Shown one piece after another: positions 24,429 to 32,764 of a DNA stretch of 62,080 bases (its first letter is position 1; every line of letters starts with the position of its first letter). This stretch comes from Gordonia sp. OPL2 (GTDB taxonomy: Bacteria; Actinomycetota; Actinomycetes; Mycobacteriales; Mycobacteriaceae), in the NCBI RefSeq assembly GCF_003797825.1, contig NZ_RKME01000028.1, forward strand, positions 1 to 62,080, read 5' to 3'. The notes below the pieces were generated by a model that worked only from the letters and a program-made list of their open reading frames with translations, was not told the DNA's origin and did not search any database. The position numbers and the translations under genes were made by a program.

Positions 24429-25493
24429 ATGACAATGTCCGAGTCATTGCTCGACACCTATCCACACCGAATGGGCGGCCATTGCGGCTCCAGCGCGATG
24501 CGCGACTTGATGGAGTGGTCGGGACTAGGCTTCGACGGGCCACCGAACGAGGGTCTGGTGTTCGCTCTGGGCGGAGCACTCTCGCTCACGTATGTTCGCA
24601 CCGACGCCCTCGTGCCGCCGTTGTATCTGGTAGGACGTGGTCCTGACTTCGAGATGGACCTCCCCCGCCGTCTCGGCGCTACGGTGGAGGTCCGGTCCAC
24701 CGACGATCCCCAGCTAGGGTGGGATCTCGTCCGCGACGAACTCGACCGCGGCCGGCCCGCGCTCGTGTGGGCCGAAATTGCTGAATTGCCCTACCTGCGC
24801 GTTCAGTTGCGCATGAGTCGCCACGATATCGTCATAGTGGGCTACGACAGCGACGCAGAAATCGCTTACGTCGCAGACAACGATCGCGTCGAAATTCAAC
24901 AGGTTCCCTTCGACGCGCTGGCGCGAGCCCGACGCTCGATGACCTTCCCCGAGCCGACCCGACATACGCTCTTCCGCATTGACTGGCCCGAGGCGCTACC
25001 GTCAATCGCCGTCGTGGCTGCGGAGGCGTTCGCGCAATCTGCGGCATGCATGCGCGCGCCCGCAGGATCCACGATCGCCGGCCCTGTCGAACACTCGGGG
25101 ACACACGGAATAGACGCAGCCCTAGCACTATCCTCTGACGTGGTGCTCTGGCATGAGCTGCCCTCCGACGTGCTCGAAGTCCACCTATTCAGTCTTGGTG
25201 CATTCATCGAGAAGGCAGGTACGGGTGGTGGCCTGTTCCGACGACTACTCGCGTGTGGCTGCGACGAGATCGCCCGACTGACCGGCGATGCTGCAACCAG
25301 CGACCTTGCCAGAGATGCTCACCGAGCGGCTGCAGCATGGACATCAGTCGCTCAGGCGGCCGTACACAAGGGCTCGACCGCTGCTACCCGGCTCGACCAC
25401 GTCATCGAGGCCGCGGCGGTTCTAACTGACACTGAGTCGAGCCTTGCCACCTCACTGGACTCCGCCGCCAGATCCCTAAGGTCCGCCGTTTAG
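24429..25493 (+). CDS. BtrH-like (BtrH_N plus DUF4872) protein
   Basis: About 354 residues. The N-terminal domain contains the BtrH-type cysteine in RMGGHCGSSAMRDLMEW (His 18, Cys 19) and a papain-like pattern with a later His in MSRHDIVIVGYDSDAEI; the C-terminal half is helical and fits DUF4872. BtrH of butirosin biosynthesis transfers an acyl group from a carrier protein to an amine, so an acyl-transfer or amide-forming role is the family precedent. I chose the ATG at 24429 behind GGGAGA; 24435 is an alternative. It lies 108 bases after the transglutaminase-like gene, so co-transcription is likely. Confidence 0.78.
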   Translation: MTMSESLLDTYPHRMGGHCGSSAMRDLMEWSGLGFDGPPNEGLVFALGGALSLTYVRTDALVPPLYLVGRGPDFEMDLPRRLGATVEVRSTDDPQLGWDLVRDELDRGRPALVWAEIAELPYLRVQLRMSRHDIVIVGYDSDAEIAYVADNDRVEIQQVPFDALARARRSMTFPEPTRHTLFRIDWPEALPSIAVVAAEAFAQSAACMRAPAGSTIAGPVEHSGTHGIDAALALSSDVVLWHELPSDVLEVHLFSLGAFIEKAGTGGGLFRRLLACGCDEIARLTGDAATSDLARDAHRAAAAWTSVAQAAVHKGSTAATRLDHVIEAAAVLTDTESSLATSLDSAARSLRSAV

Positions 25494-25842
25494 AAGAACT
25501 GCCAGCACCGCATCGGTGAGTGGCTGGCCCTAGCCCGGCCCTTTCGCATCTGGATCGACTGAGGTGGGTCGCTACCGGAGTCCGACGGGGTGAACCACGA
25601 GATCGTGGGCATCAGTTCCTACGAGTTGATTCGGTCCTACTGGTCGCGCCAGACCTGGGGCCTGACTGGCTCGCCGGCTTCATCACCGGGGGCGACGTGA
25701 TGACACTAGATCAGGTGGTAGACGACGAGTCGTTCGACCCGCCCATCCGACACTTGGACAAGTGCTCCTCGCGATAAGGAACACAGTTGTGATCAAATAC
25801 TGAGGGCGGAGACTGGGGCGGCACCGTCTCTCGCGAGCGGGA
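25494..25842. other. Intergenic region without a supported gene
   Basis: This 349-base stretch lies between the 3' end of the BtrH-like gene and the 3' end of a TetR gene on the other strand. A short plus-strand frame at 25520-25777 has no recognisable motif or ribosome site, and another frame (NHEIVGISSYELIRSY) looks protein-like but is short and broken. I see no strong terminator. Confidence 0.4.
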
Positions 25843-26592
25843 TCAGTCTAGTCCGAGGCGAGTGGCGAACGCGGGGTCGCCGAAGGGTCTGTCTCTGCGG
25901 AAGCGAACGCCCACTGTGGCCGCAGCGCCGTCAATGATCCCCCACGACGTCTGATAGAGGTGCGCGGAGAACAGGTCCTTGCTCATTCCATTGAGCCGAC
26001 CGTGATCGATCCACCATTGGGTAGCTGATAGGCCCGCCCCCAAGATGGAGGCCACTACGACGGCGACGAGGGACTCGTCGGCACCGACCGATTGGAGGCT
26101 ACGGGCGAACTCGTCGGAAATAATATCCATTGCCGATCTCAGCTGATCCGCGGCCCCTCCCTCGCCGGACTCAGAATACTGAAACATGTGGTTCGTCATG
26201 AGGAAGCGGACGACCGCCGGATGCTCGTCGACCAATGACACGTATGCGGAGATCGCTGACCGGAAGAGCTCGTCGACGGAGTCCTGCTGTCCGGAGAGCA
26301 GAGTTGACTGTGCGGACTCCCACATCATCGAACCCAAACGTGCTGCCACAGCGGAATAGAGCCCAGCTCGGTCACCGAAATGGCGATAAAGCTTCGGCTT
26401 CGACGCCCCTGCCTCTTCCGCGAAGTCGTCCATGCTCACAGCGTCGCCAAACTTCTCGATCGCGCGTATTGCCGCGTCGACGAGTTCAGCCTTCACGATA
26501 GCGCGGTGGTCGTCCCAACGCGTGCTTCGTGCATCGCGCACACGACGTTGCACTTTCACCGGGGCTGCGGAGATTCGACGGACTACAGACAT
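25843..26592 (-). CDS. TetR family regulator at the end of the BVMO operon
   Basis: A 249-residue TetR regulator. The HTH is VDAAIRAIEKFGDAVSMDD, FAEEAGASKPKLYRHFGDR, and a TetR_C-like domain follows. An arginine-rich tail precedes the HTH; I start at the ATG at 26592, though the frame extends to 26631. It is the last gene in the aurF-BVMO-SDR-reductase-hydrolase direction, 91 bases after the hydrolase stop from this start. It is the best local candidate for binding the TACTnnnAGTA palindromes at 32269-32295 and 47962-47972; that link is inference. Confidence 0.85.
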   Translation of the reverse strand: MSVVRRISAAPVKVQRRVRDARSTRWDDHRAIVKAELVDAAIRAIEKFGDAVSMDDFAEEAGASKPKLYRHFGDRAGLYSAVAARLGSMMWESAQSTLLSGQQDSVDELFRSAISAYVSLVDEHPAVVRFLMTNHMFQYSESGEGGAADQLRSAMDIISDEFARSLQSVGADESLVAVVVASILGAGLSATQWWIDHGRLNGMSKDLFSAHLYQTSWGIIDGAAATVGVRFRRDRPFGDPAFATRLGLD

Positions 26593-26683
26593 GACCCACC
26601 ACGCTACCAGGATGGTTGACCGTCGCCCCAATAAGCACGTGGCGCACGCATGCAGTCGGCAGAGACATGGGTCGAAACGAGCT

Positions 26684-27589
26684 TCAAGCGGATCTGTCTA
26701 ACCTGGCCACAGCTGAATTGAAGTCTTCAACGGCCTCTAGGTTGGACATGTGACCGACCTTGTCGAGAAGAGTGAATTCAAATAGAACGCCCTGCCGACC
26801 CAGTCGCGCTGCGAGATCCACCGAATGGGCCGCCGGGGTCAGTCTGTCGGCATCGCCCACGATGACCGCCGCCGGCACTGTCAGCGAGTCAACACCCCTG
26901 CTGACGTCGATTGTCGCCAAAACCGCACCCCACATCCCCCGCACCTGTGGTGGGCATCGCAACACGATGTCGGCGCACTCATCGATTACCTCGACAGTCG
27001 CGCCCGGGCCCAGGGTTCCGTAACGAATCAGGCGGCGAGACAAACGCGTGTCCTGCATCTCGGGTCCCGCGACCGCAAGACTAGCCGCGAAGGCCCGTTC
27101 AAGTCTCGGTCGTAGCTGGCGGGGAACTTTGAGTAACGTTGACCGATCCACCAACTGTGATGGCCCGGTGCTTGCCAGTACTACTCCGCGGGCCAGCTCC
27201 GACACCGAGGCTGGGTACTCAGCTGCCCAGCTCATGATGGACATACCTCCCATGCTGTGTCCGACCACGACAGCCTTGTCGGTGGGAGTGGCTACCGCCC
27301 GAACTACGGACTCCAAGTCATCGGCCAGAAGTCTCGCCGAGAACGGTACCCGGCCCCGGTCGCTCCACCCGTGTCCGCGTTGGTCGTAGACCACTACCCT
27401 ATGCGTCGCCGCGAACTGTTCGATCTGTGGCCGCCAGAAACGCCCCTGACAGGCCCAGCCGTGACTAAAGACTAGAAGTGGAGCATCCCGGCCCGAGCCG
27501 AATTCCTGGGCGAACAACCTGGTTCCGTCGGAGGAGAGGACCTCGAGGTGCCGCGATCCTCGCGACTCGCTCGCTATCTCAGAGGTCAT
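26684..27589 (-). CDS. Alpha/beta hydrolase
   Basis: A 301-residue alpha/beta-hydrolase-fold enzyme. The nucleophile elbow is VVGHSMGGMS (Ser 112), the acid is probably Asp in VGDADRLTP and the base His in DKVGHMSN; FSHGWACQGRFW holds the oxyanion region and YDQRGHGWSD is the typical early strand-turn. It overlaps the reductase gene by 11 bases. Next to a Baeyer-Villiger-type monooxygenase it would fit an esterase or lactonase that opens the BVMO product. Confidence 0.87.
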   Translation of the reverse strand: MTSEIASESRGSRHLEVLSSDGTRLFAQEFGSGRDAPLLVFSHGWACQGRFWRPQIEQFAATHRVVVYDQRGHGWSDRGRVPFSARLLADDLESVVRAVATPTDKAVVVGHSMGGMSIMSWAAEYPASVSELARGVVLASTGPSQLVDRSTLLKVPRQLRPRLERAFAASLAVAGPEMQDTRLSRRLIRYGTLGPGATVEVIDECADIVLRCPPQVRGMWGAVLATIDVSRGVDSLTVPAAVIVGDADRLTPAAHSVDLAARLGRQGVLFEFTLLDKVGHMSNLEAVEDFNSAVARLDRSA

Positions 27590-28649
27590 CGAAGCTCACC
27601 GTGACTGCATCCGTCAGCGGAAGTGCCTGACACGCAAGCCGTTCACCGTCGGCAATGTCATCTTCAACGAGGATGTGGTTTTGTGCCATTTCTACATCAC
27701 CCTCAACCAGCTTGCATACGCACGCGCTGCAGGCCCCTTCTCGGCAGGAGTACGGGGCATTGTGACCTTGGGCCAATAGCACGTCGAGCAACGGAGTGTT
27801 GCGCGGCCACTCAGTCGTGATGGACTGCCCATTCAGATAGACCGTGGCGGTCGCCACACCATCGTCGTCACTGAGCTGACGCATCGTGGCTGTCTCGAAT
27901 GGATCTCCGGTCAGTGACTGAAAGACTTCTCGATGTACCGAGGCGTGCTCGACACCGCAGGCCTCCGCCGACTTCTGAACCAGATCCATGAACGGCGCCG
28001 GACCACAGGTGTAGATCTGTGCACCGCGGTGCTCACGTATGGCGGATTCGACATCCTCAGGTGCCGGAATCCCCATAGCCGACTCCAACCAGTGGAAGAC
28101 CGTGAAACGCTCGGGGAACTCGGAGGCGATCTGCGCCAGTTGGCCCTCGTACATGATCGACTCGGCATCGCGATTCGCGTAGAACAGTGTGACTTCGCCC
28201 CCGCCGCACACAAGCGCCGACTTAATCAGCGACAAGACCGGAGTGATCCCACTTCCTCCTGCAAAGAATAGAAAATCGACGTCGAGATTCTTAGCCGTGA
28301 AGTGCCCCGACGGCGGGAGGACGGTCAACTCCATTCCCGTCATCGCGTTGTCGCACAGCCAGTTCGATGCGTAACCGTTCTCCGTCCGCTTGATCCCGAT
28401 CTCGAGACGGAAGTCCTCGACGTGAGGCGAGCTGCTCAACGAGTAGCATCGTGCGACATGACCGGTCCGATCAGATGGGATCTTCACGGTGATGAATTGC
28501 CCTGGGACATGCTTGAACTCCTCGACCATGGCATCGGGGATCTCGAACGAAATGGTGACGGAGTCTTTCGTTTCCTGGGTCACTTCTGAGACGCGCAAGG
28601 TGCGTGAGCGGGCTGCGGCAGCCGGACGTGCATCGGGTTCGACGGTCAC
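27579..28649 (-). CDS. FAD/[2Fe-2S] oxygenase reductase (KshB-like)
   Basis: A 356-residue reductase with an FNR-type FAD domain (RCYSLSSSPH), an NAD(P) domain (FFAGGSGITPVLSLIKSAL, YTCGPAPFMD) and a C-terminal plant-type [2Fe-2S] domain (CREGACSACVCKLVEG with the fourth Cys in LACQAL). KshB and related mycobacterial reductases share this order and feed electrons to mono- or dioxygenases. No Rieske oxygenase is present, so the partner may be the AurF-like di-iron protein of the same operon, or lie elsewhere. Its GTG start overlaps the SDR stop by 4 bases. Confidence 0.88.
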   Translation of the reverse strand: MTVEPDARPAAAARSRTLRVSEVTQETKDSVTISFEIPDAMVEEFKHVPGQFITVKIPSDRTGHVARCYSLSSSPHVEDFRLEIGIKRTENGYASNWLCDNAMTGMELTVLPPSGHFTAKNLDVDFLFFAGGSGITPVLSLIKSALVCGGGEVTLFYANRDAESIMYEGQLAQIASEFPERFTVFHWLESAMGIPAPEDVESAIREHRGAQIYTCGPAPFMDLVQKSAEACGVEHASVHREVFQSLTGDPFETATMRQLSDDDGVATATVYLNGQSITTEWPRNTPLLDVLLAQGHNAPYSCREGACSACVCKLVEGDVEMAQNHILVEDDIADGERLACQALPLTDAVTVSFDDL

Positions 28650-29515
28650 TTGAGGATCCCCTGTCTACGTGCGACCGCGTAACCCGCCCGTGTCAGTGGC
28701 GCCGCGATGTCCTGGTAGCGGGGACCGATCACCCGTGCCACGAAGTCGAAACCGCGGGCGTCCGCACCGATCAACACTCGTGCCTTCTTCTTGTCCATAC
28801 CTTTGAGGATTGTCGCCGCTGCTTTATCCGGGGTGCTTCGTGCGATCCTGTCGAACAGCGAGGCGACAGTCGCGGTGTCTGCCCCCATGGCGGAAACGCC
28901 TCGGGCATTGTTGACGATGTTGGTTTTTACACCCCCCGGGTGCACACATGTCACTGTGACCGGGTATCGACTGATTTTCATCTCCTGTCGGAGCGCCTCG
29001 GTGAAGCCTCTGACGCCGAATTTCGCGGCATTGTATGCGCTCTGGCTGGGGATTCCGATCAAGCCGAAGACGCTCGACGTGTTAATGAGATGTCCGTCCC
29101 CGGACGCGATCAGGTGAGGCAGAAACGCCTTCGACCCGTTAACGACTCCGCCAAAGTTGATGCCCATGAGCCAGTCGAAGTCTTCCCAGGTCATGTCGAC
29201 CACGTCGACGCCCAAGGCCACGCCGGCGTTATTGAACACCATGTCGACGTGGCCCGACTCTGACCGCACTCCGTCGGCATAGTCCTGAAACGCACTGCGG
29301 TCCGCAACGTCTAGTACGGCGGCGGTTACCGTCGCCGCATACGTGGTGCGGCAAAGTTCTGCAGTCTCCTTCAAGTGCATCTCATCAATGTCGGACAGTG
29401 CCAGTGCGGCACCTCGCTCCGCCAACTGGAGTGCCAGAGACCGACCGATCCCTGACGCGGCACCGGTGATCACTGCCACCTTGCCTGTGTAATCATGCCG
29501 GTCAGAATTGCTCAC
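28646..29515 (-). CDS. Short-chain dehydrogenase, SadH-like
   Basis: A 289-residue classical SDR: cofactor motif VAVITGAASGIGRSLAL at 13-29, NNAG in VFNNAGVALG, catalytic Ser in INTSSVFGLIGIPSQ and Tyr/Lys in SAYNAAKFGVRGF. The Asp after the second strand (LSDIDEMHL) suggests NAD(H). The pattern through PGGVKTNIVNNAR is close to mycobacterial SadH (mymA locus). The GTG at 29515 is chosen because it sits just ahead of the fold. It would interconvert a secondary alcohol and the ketone used by the adjacent monooxygenase. Confidence 0.88.
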   Translation of the reverse strand: MSNSDRHDYTGKVAVITGAASGIGRSLALQLAERGAALALSDIDEMHLKETAELCRTTYAATVTAAVLDVADRSAFQDYADGVRSESGHVDMVFNNAGVALGVDVVDMTWEDFDWLMGINFGGVVNGSKAFLPHLIASGDGHLINTSSVFGLIGIPSQSAYNAAKFGVRGFTEALRQEMKISRYPVTVTCVHPGGVKTNIVNNARGVSAMGADTATVASLFDRIARSTPDKAAATILKGMDKKKARVLIGADARGFDFVARVIGPRYQDIAAPLTRAGYAVARRQGILK

Positions 29516-29562
29516 TGTCGTCTCACCATTTCTACGAATCGTGTCTCTCCGTGCGTTCGGGC

Positions 29563-31083
29563 TCAGGCGATGTCGTACTCGGCGGGGTCGAAATCTTTTG
29601 TGGCGCGCCAGTACTGCCATGTGAAGCCCGGCCACACGGTCCGGTTGACGCCCTGCGAGTCGAGATACCAACTCGTGCAGCCGCCGTTGGTCCACACTCC
29701 CTTGGCCAGCTTCCGCTGGATGTCGGTGTTGAACTGTTCTTGCACGGACGGGCGTACGTCAACCTTCTCAGCGCCTCGGCTTTCTACTGTGTCGATGGCC
29801 TTCATGATGTATTTGATCTGTTGCTCGATCATGAACACCACTGAGTTGTGGCCGAGGCCCGTGTTGGGTCCGAGGAGGAAAAACAGGTTGGGAAAACCCT
29901 TGGTCGTGATGCCCAGGTGCGTGTTAATCCCCGTCTGATGCCAGTGGGACGGGAGATCCTCGCCAGTGGCACCTTTCAGGGCGAGCTGATCGAAACCATC
30001 AGTCACGTGAAAACCGGTCGCATAAATAATTACGTCGATGAGGTGCTCGACGCCGTCTGAGGTGATGATGGAATCAGCGGTGACCCTCTCAATCCGATCG
30101 CTGATGACGGTGGTGTTGGGCGCCGCAAGTGCAGGGTAATAGTCGTTTGATCCCAGAATTCGCTTACAGCCGATGCGATATGACGGGGTCAGTTTCTTGC
30201 GTAGTGCCGGATCAGAGATGGAGCGTTCAATGTTCCACCGAGCGACCCGTTCGATTGGCCGCATAAGGTTGGAGTGACCGTTGAGGCCGAAGGCTAGGCT
30301 CTCCGCACCCCAGTACACCGACCACCTGGCGATACGACGTGCAATCGGGAGTCTGCTCAGAAGAGTCCGCAGGGCCGGCGGAACGGTGAAATTCTTGCGG
30401 GGTAGGACCCAGGCAGGGGTTCGCTGGAAGACCTTGAGGGACATGGCCTCCTTCTGTACGAACGGCACAAACTGGATAGCGCTGGCACCAGTGCCGATCA
30501 CGGCGACACGCTTGCCCTCCAGATCCACCGAATGATCCCACTGTGCGGAGTGAAACGCTTCGCCTTTAAAGTCCTCAATCCCCGAAATTTCGGGAAAATT
30601 GGGGATATGCAGCGCACCGACTCCTGAAACTACGAACTGAGCAATGTACTCACGTCCGGACTCAGTACGCAGGTGCCACCGCGACTCTGACTCGCTCCAG
30701 TATCCGGAAACCAACTTCTGACCGAAATGAATCTTTTGTGTCACGCCGCGCTTGTCCGCGACGTCTTGTAGATACCGCTCAATTTCTGGTTGTGACGACC
30801 ACACCTTCGACCAGCTACCTCGACTTTCGAATGAGTACGAGTACATCAGCGACGGGACGTCACATGCACAGCCCGGATAGGTATTGTCGCGCCAGGTTCC
30901 ACCGACGGAGCTTGCCTTCTCCAGGATTAGAAAGTCGCTGTACCCGCGACGTCTTAGCTGTGCGGCCATCCCGAGACCAGAGAACCCGCTTCCGATGATC
31001 AGAATCTTGGTCGAAATCGGGTCGTCGGTTGAGTCGGTTTTGGCGGCGGCGCGCGAGGCGCGCCGGGTAGTTGAAGATGCCAT
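29563..31083 (-). CDS. Flavin-containing monooxygenase, Baeyer-Villiger type
   Basis: A 506-residue flavin monooxygenase with FAD motif ILIIGSGFSGLGMAAQL, NADPH motif VAVIGTGASAIQFVPF and the BVMO fingerprint FKGEAFHSAQWD (FxGxxxHxxxW). It would insert oxygen next to a carbonyl, turning ketones into esters or lactones with NADPH and O2. The ATG at 31083 follows GGGAGAAAG; the open frame upstream lacks features. It lies between the AurF-like gene and the SDR in one leftward operon. Substrate range cannot be predicted. Confidence 0.88.
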   Translation of the reverse strand: MASSTTRRASRAAAKTDSTDDPISTKILIIGSGFSGLGMAAQLRRRGYSDFLILEKASSVGGTWRDNTYPGCACDVPSLMYSYSFESRGSWSKVWSSQPEIERYLQDVADKRGVTQKIHFGQKLVSGYWSESESRWHLRTESGREYIAQFVVSGVGALHIPNFPEISGIEDFKGEAFHSAQWDHSVDLEGKRVAVIGTGASAIQFVPFVQKEAMSLKVFQRTPAWVLPRKNFTVPPALRTLLSRLPIARRIARWSVYWGAESLAFGLNGHSNLMRPIERVARWNIERSISDPALRKKLTPSYRIGCKRILGSNDYYPALAAPNTTVISDRIERVTADSIITSDGVEHLIDVIIYATGFHVTDGFDQLALKGATGEDLPSHWHQTGINTHLGITTKGFPNLFFLLGPNTGLGHNSVVFMIEQQIKYIMKAIDTVESRGAEKVDVRPSVQEQFNTDIQRKLAKGVWTNGGCTSWYLDSQGVNRTVWPGFTWQYWRATKDFDPAEYDIA

Positions 31084-31244
31084 GTTTATGCTTTCTCCCT
31101 CGTGGGTTCGTTGGCACAACACATCACCTGCGCACAGTGGCAGCGGGTGATCTGTTGAGGCGGAAGTGATCGCGAAGCCATCGAGAATGCTCCGCACAGG
31201 TCTAACTGATGTCGACCGTGACGGCTCGGCCGCGTGAACGGAGA

Positions 31245-32213
31245 TCAGCGGAGATCGTCGGGAAGGCTCCGCGTCGCGCGCCACATGGCCATTGTGAACT
31301 TGCCTTCCAGCATTCCCGCCTCATGGAAGAACCGAATCATGGGCTCCGACATGAACTGCAGGTTGGTCCGATAGTTTGGGCTGGTTTGTTGTGCCCATAC
31401 GCCACGCCAGCGGCTAATTCCCACTGCGGGGTACACTTTCGGATTAATGAGCAGCGGGTACGCCAGGTTCGCGATGACGGCAAGCACCCCTCGGTGCCAA
31501 GCGCGCGTCGCCTTACGTCGACGCTGCATGCCTTCGATCATCTCCAGTCGCGCAAAGGTAATGTGACGGGCTTCCTCGAGGACATGGATCTTCATGAGCT
31601 GGCGAAGCTGAGGCTGCATACTGGGGTCGTTCATCGCCTCGCGCTGGGCGCGGTCCAGGATTTCCTCGATCAGCAGCGTGGCTCCGGACACCGACGGTCC
31701 GAGCGGGACGAAATGCAGGATCTTTGCGAAGCTCAAGAAGCCCTTAGGGAGCTTGTAAGGGGGCACGCCTGTTTTGTTAATGAGGCGCGCGAACATAGTG
31801 GAATGGCGGGACTCATCGCCGATTTCTGTTAGCGCGTATAGGGACTTCTGATCGGTTAGGGCCCCCTTTGCCGACATGCGCAGGAGCGCCGAACTCAAGA
31901 GGTTCTCTGCGTAGATGCCGAAACTGAGGATGCTCACGATCTCGTGGCGTCCCAGCTCGCGACGCTGCTCCTCGGTCATCTTGTTCCATAGTTTGGTGCC
32001 GTATAGCGACACCCGGTGCTCTGGCAGAAAGTACTTGCCTTCCTCCCAGGGCGACTCCCAGTCGATGTCGATCTCCGCGTCGTAGAACTTCTCCGCGGAA
32101 GACCGCAACAGACGACCTGCAGATCGTTCCATGTCGACGGGCTTGCGCCCGTTCACCCGGGCCATGCCCTCCTGTGAAAAGTCGGGCTTGATATGGGCAT
32201 CCTGCACGGTCAT
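31245..32213 (-). CDS. AurF-like di-iron oxygenase family protein
   Basis: A 322-residue all-helical protein of the AurF (p-aminobenzoate N-oxygenase, PF11583-type) family. The metal-ligand pattern is visible: FGIYAENLLSSALLRM, then TEIGDESRHSTMFAR (ExxxH-type pair), then EEILDRAQREAM and VLEEARHITFARLEM (ExxRH). The ATG at 32213 is preceded by GGAGAAG. It is the first gene of the leftward operon, so it leads the transcript that carries BVMO, SDR, reductase and hydrolase. Its reaction is unknown; many actinobacterial homologues annotated as metal-dependent hydrolases occur in lipid gene clusters. Confidence 0.8.
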   Translation of the reverse strand: MTVQDAHIKPDFSQEGMARVNGRKPVDMERSAGRLLRSSAEKFYDAEIDIDWESPWEEGKYFLPEHRVSLYGTKLWNKMTEEQRRELGRHEIVSILSFGIYAENLLSSALLRMSAKGALTDQKSLYALTEIGDESRHSTMFARLINKTGVPPYKLPKGFLSFAKILHFVPLGPSVSGATLLIEEILDRAQREAMNDPSMQPQLRQLMKIHVLEEARHITFARLEMIEGMQRRRKATRAWHRGVLAVIANLAYPLLINPKVYPAVGISRWRGVWAQQTSPNYRTNLQFMSEPMIRFFHEAGMLEGKFTMAMWRATRSLPDDLR

Positions 32214-32268
32214 GTCTTCTCCTCGGTCGTTCAAGGCTGGGAGTCGGGGCCTGGCGCCCAGTACCCAT

Positions 32269-32295
32269 TACTCGCAGTATCTGGTACTGCTAGTA
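32269..32295. promoter_or_regulatory. Tandem palindromic operators TACTnnnAGTA, aurF/DUF4873 promoter
   Basis: TACTCGCAGTA (32269-32279) and TACTGCTAGTA (32285-32295) are two 11-base palindromes 16 bases apart centre to centre, within the 133-base divergent promoter region. A third copy, TACTGGCAGTA, is in the mce2/thioesterase promoter at 47962. I found no others in the window. TetR-type repressors are the likely binders. Confidence 0.7.
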
Positions 32296-32346
32296 TCCAC
32301 GAACCGCGTTATTTGTCAACGCTCAATGCGAAGAAGGTAGGGCTGC

Positions 32347-32685
32347 ATGTCTGACGACCATGACCTCGACTACTCCGGCGAAGGAACCCTGGTGTGCCGT
32401 GGGACGGAGATCCATGTCGAAGCGAAAATAAGAGGTTATTTCCAGCCGCTGAACGGCTTATACACCTGGTATGGCCGGATTCAGAAGAATGATGAGCTCG
32501 ACGGGCTCCTGAAAGGCGCCCGCGCGATCGCTGTATTTACGACCGCTGAGGGGCGGGCGGAGTGTGTCGTCGGGGATCCCGACTTCTGGGGCCGATACCG
32601 CATCTCAGGTAAGAGCACCCCCCCATACCACCTGCCCACCACTCTCGAGGAGGTCGAAGACATGGCCGAGCACCACCACAAGTGA
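32347..32685 (+). CDS. DUF4873 domain protein
   Basis: A 112-residue protein matching the DUF4873 pattern: YSGEGTLVCRGTEIHVEAK, RGYFQPLNGLYTWYGRI and DPDFWGRYRISGKSTPP. This domain of unknown function is typically found beside, or fused to, flavin monooxygenases, and here it is divergent from the AurF/BVMO operon and 79 bases ahead of mmpL. It is noticeably less GC-rich in its first third than its neighbours. It may be a small beta-barrel accessory domain; its role is unknown. Confidence 0.82.
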   Translation: MSDDHDLDYSGEGTLVCRGTEIHVEAKIRGYFQPLNGLYTWYGRIQKNDELDGLLKGARAIAVFTTAEGRAECVVGDPDFWGRYRISGKSTPPYHLPTTLEEVEDMAEHHHK

Positions 32686-32764
32686 CAATCATCCACCGCA
32701 CGGACGTTCGCCAGACGGATCCGAACGATTGGGTCGCCCACTTCAGGTCGAGAGGATATTGCAC

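Noticed and set aside
25520..25777. An 85-codon plus-strand frame after the BtrH-like gene
   Set aside because: It has no ribosome site, no motif and biased composition, and competes with other short frames in the same gap.
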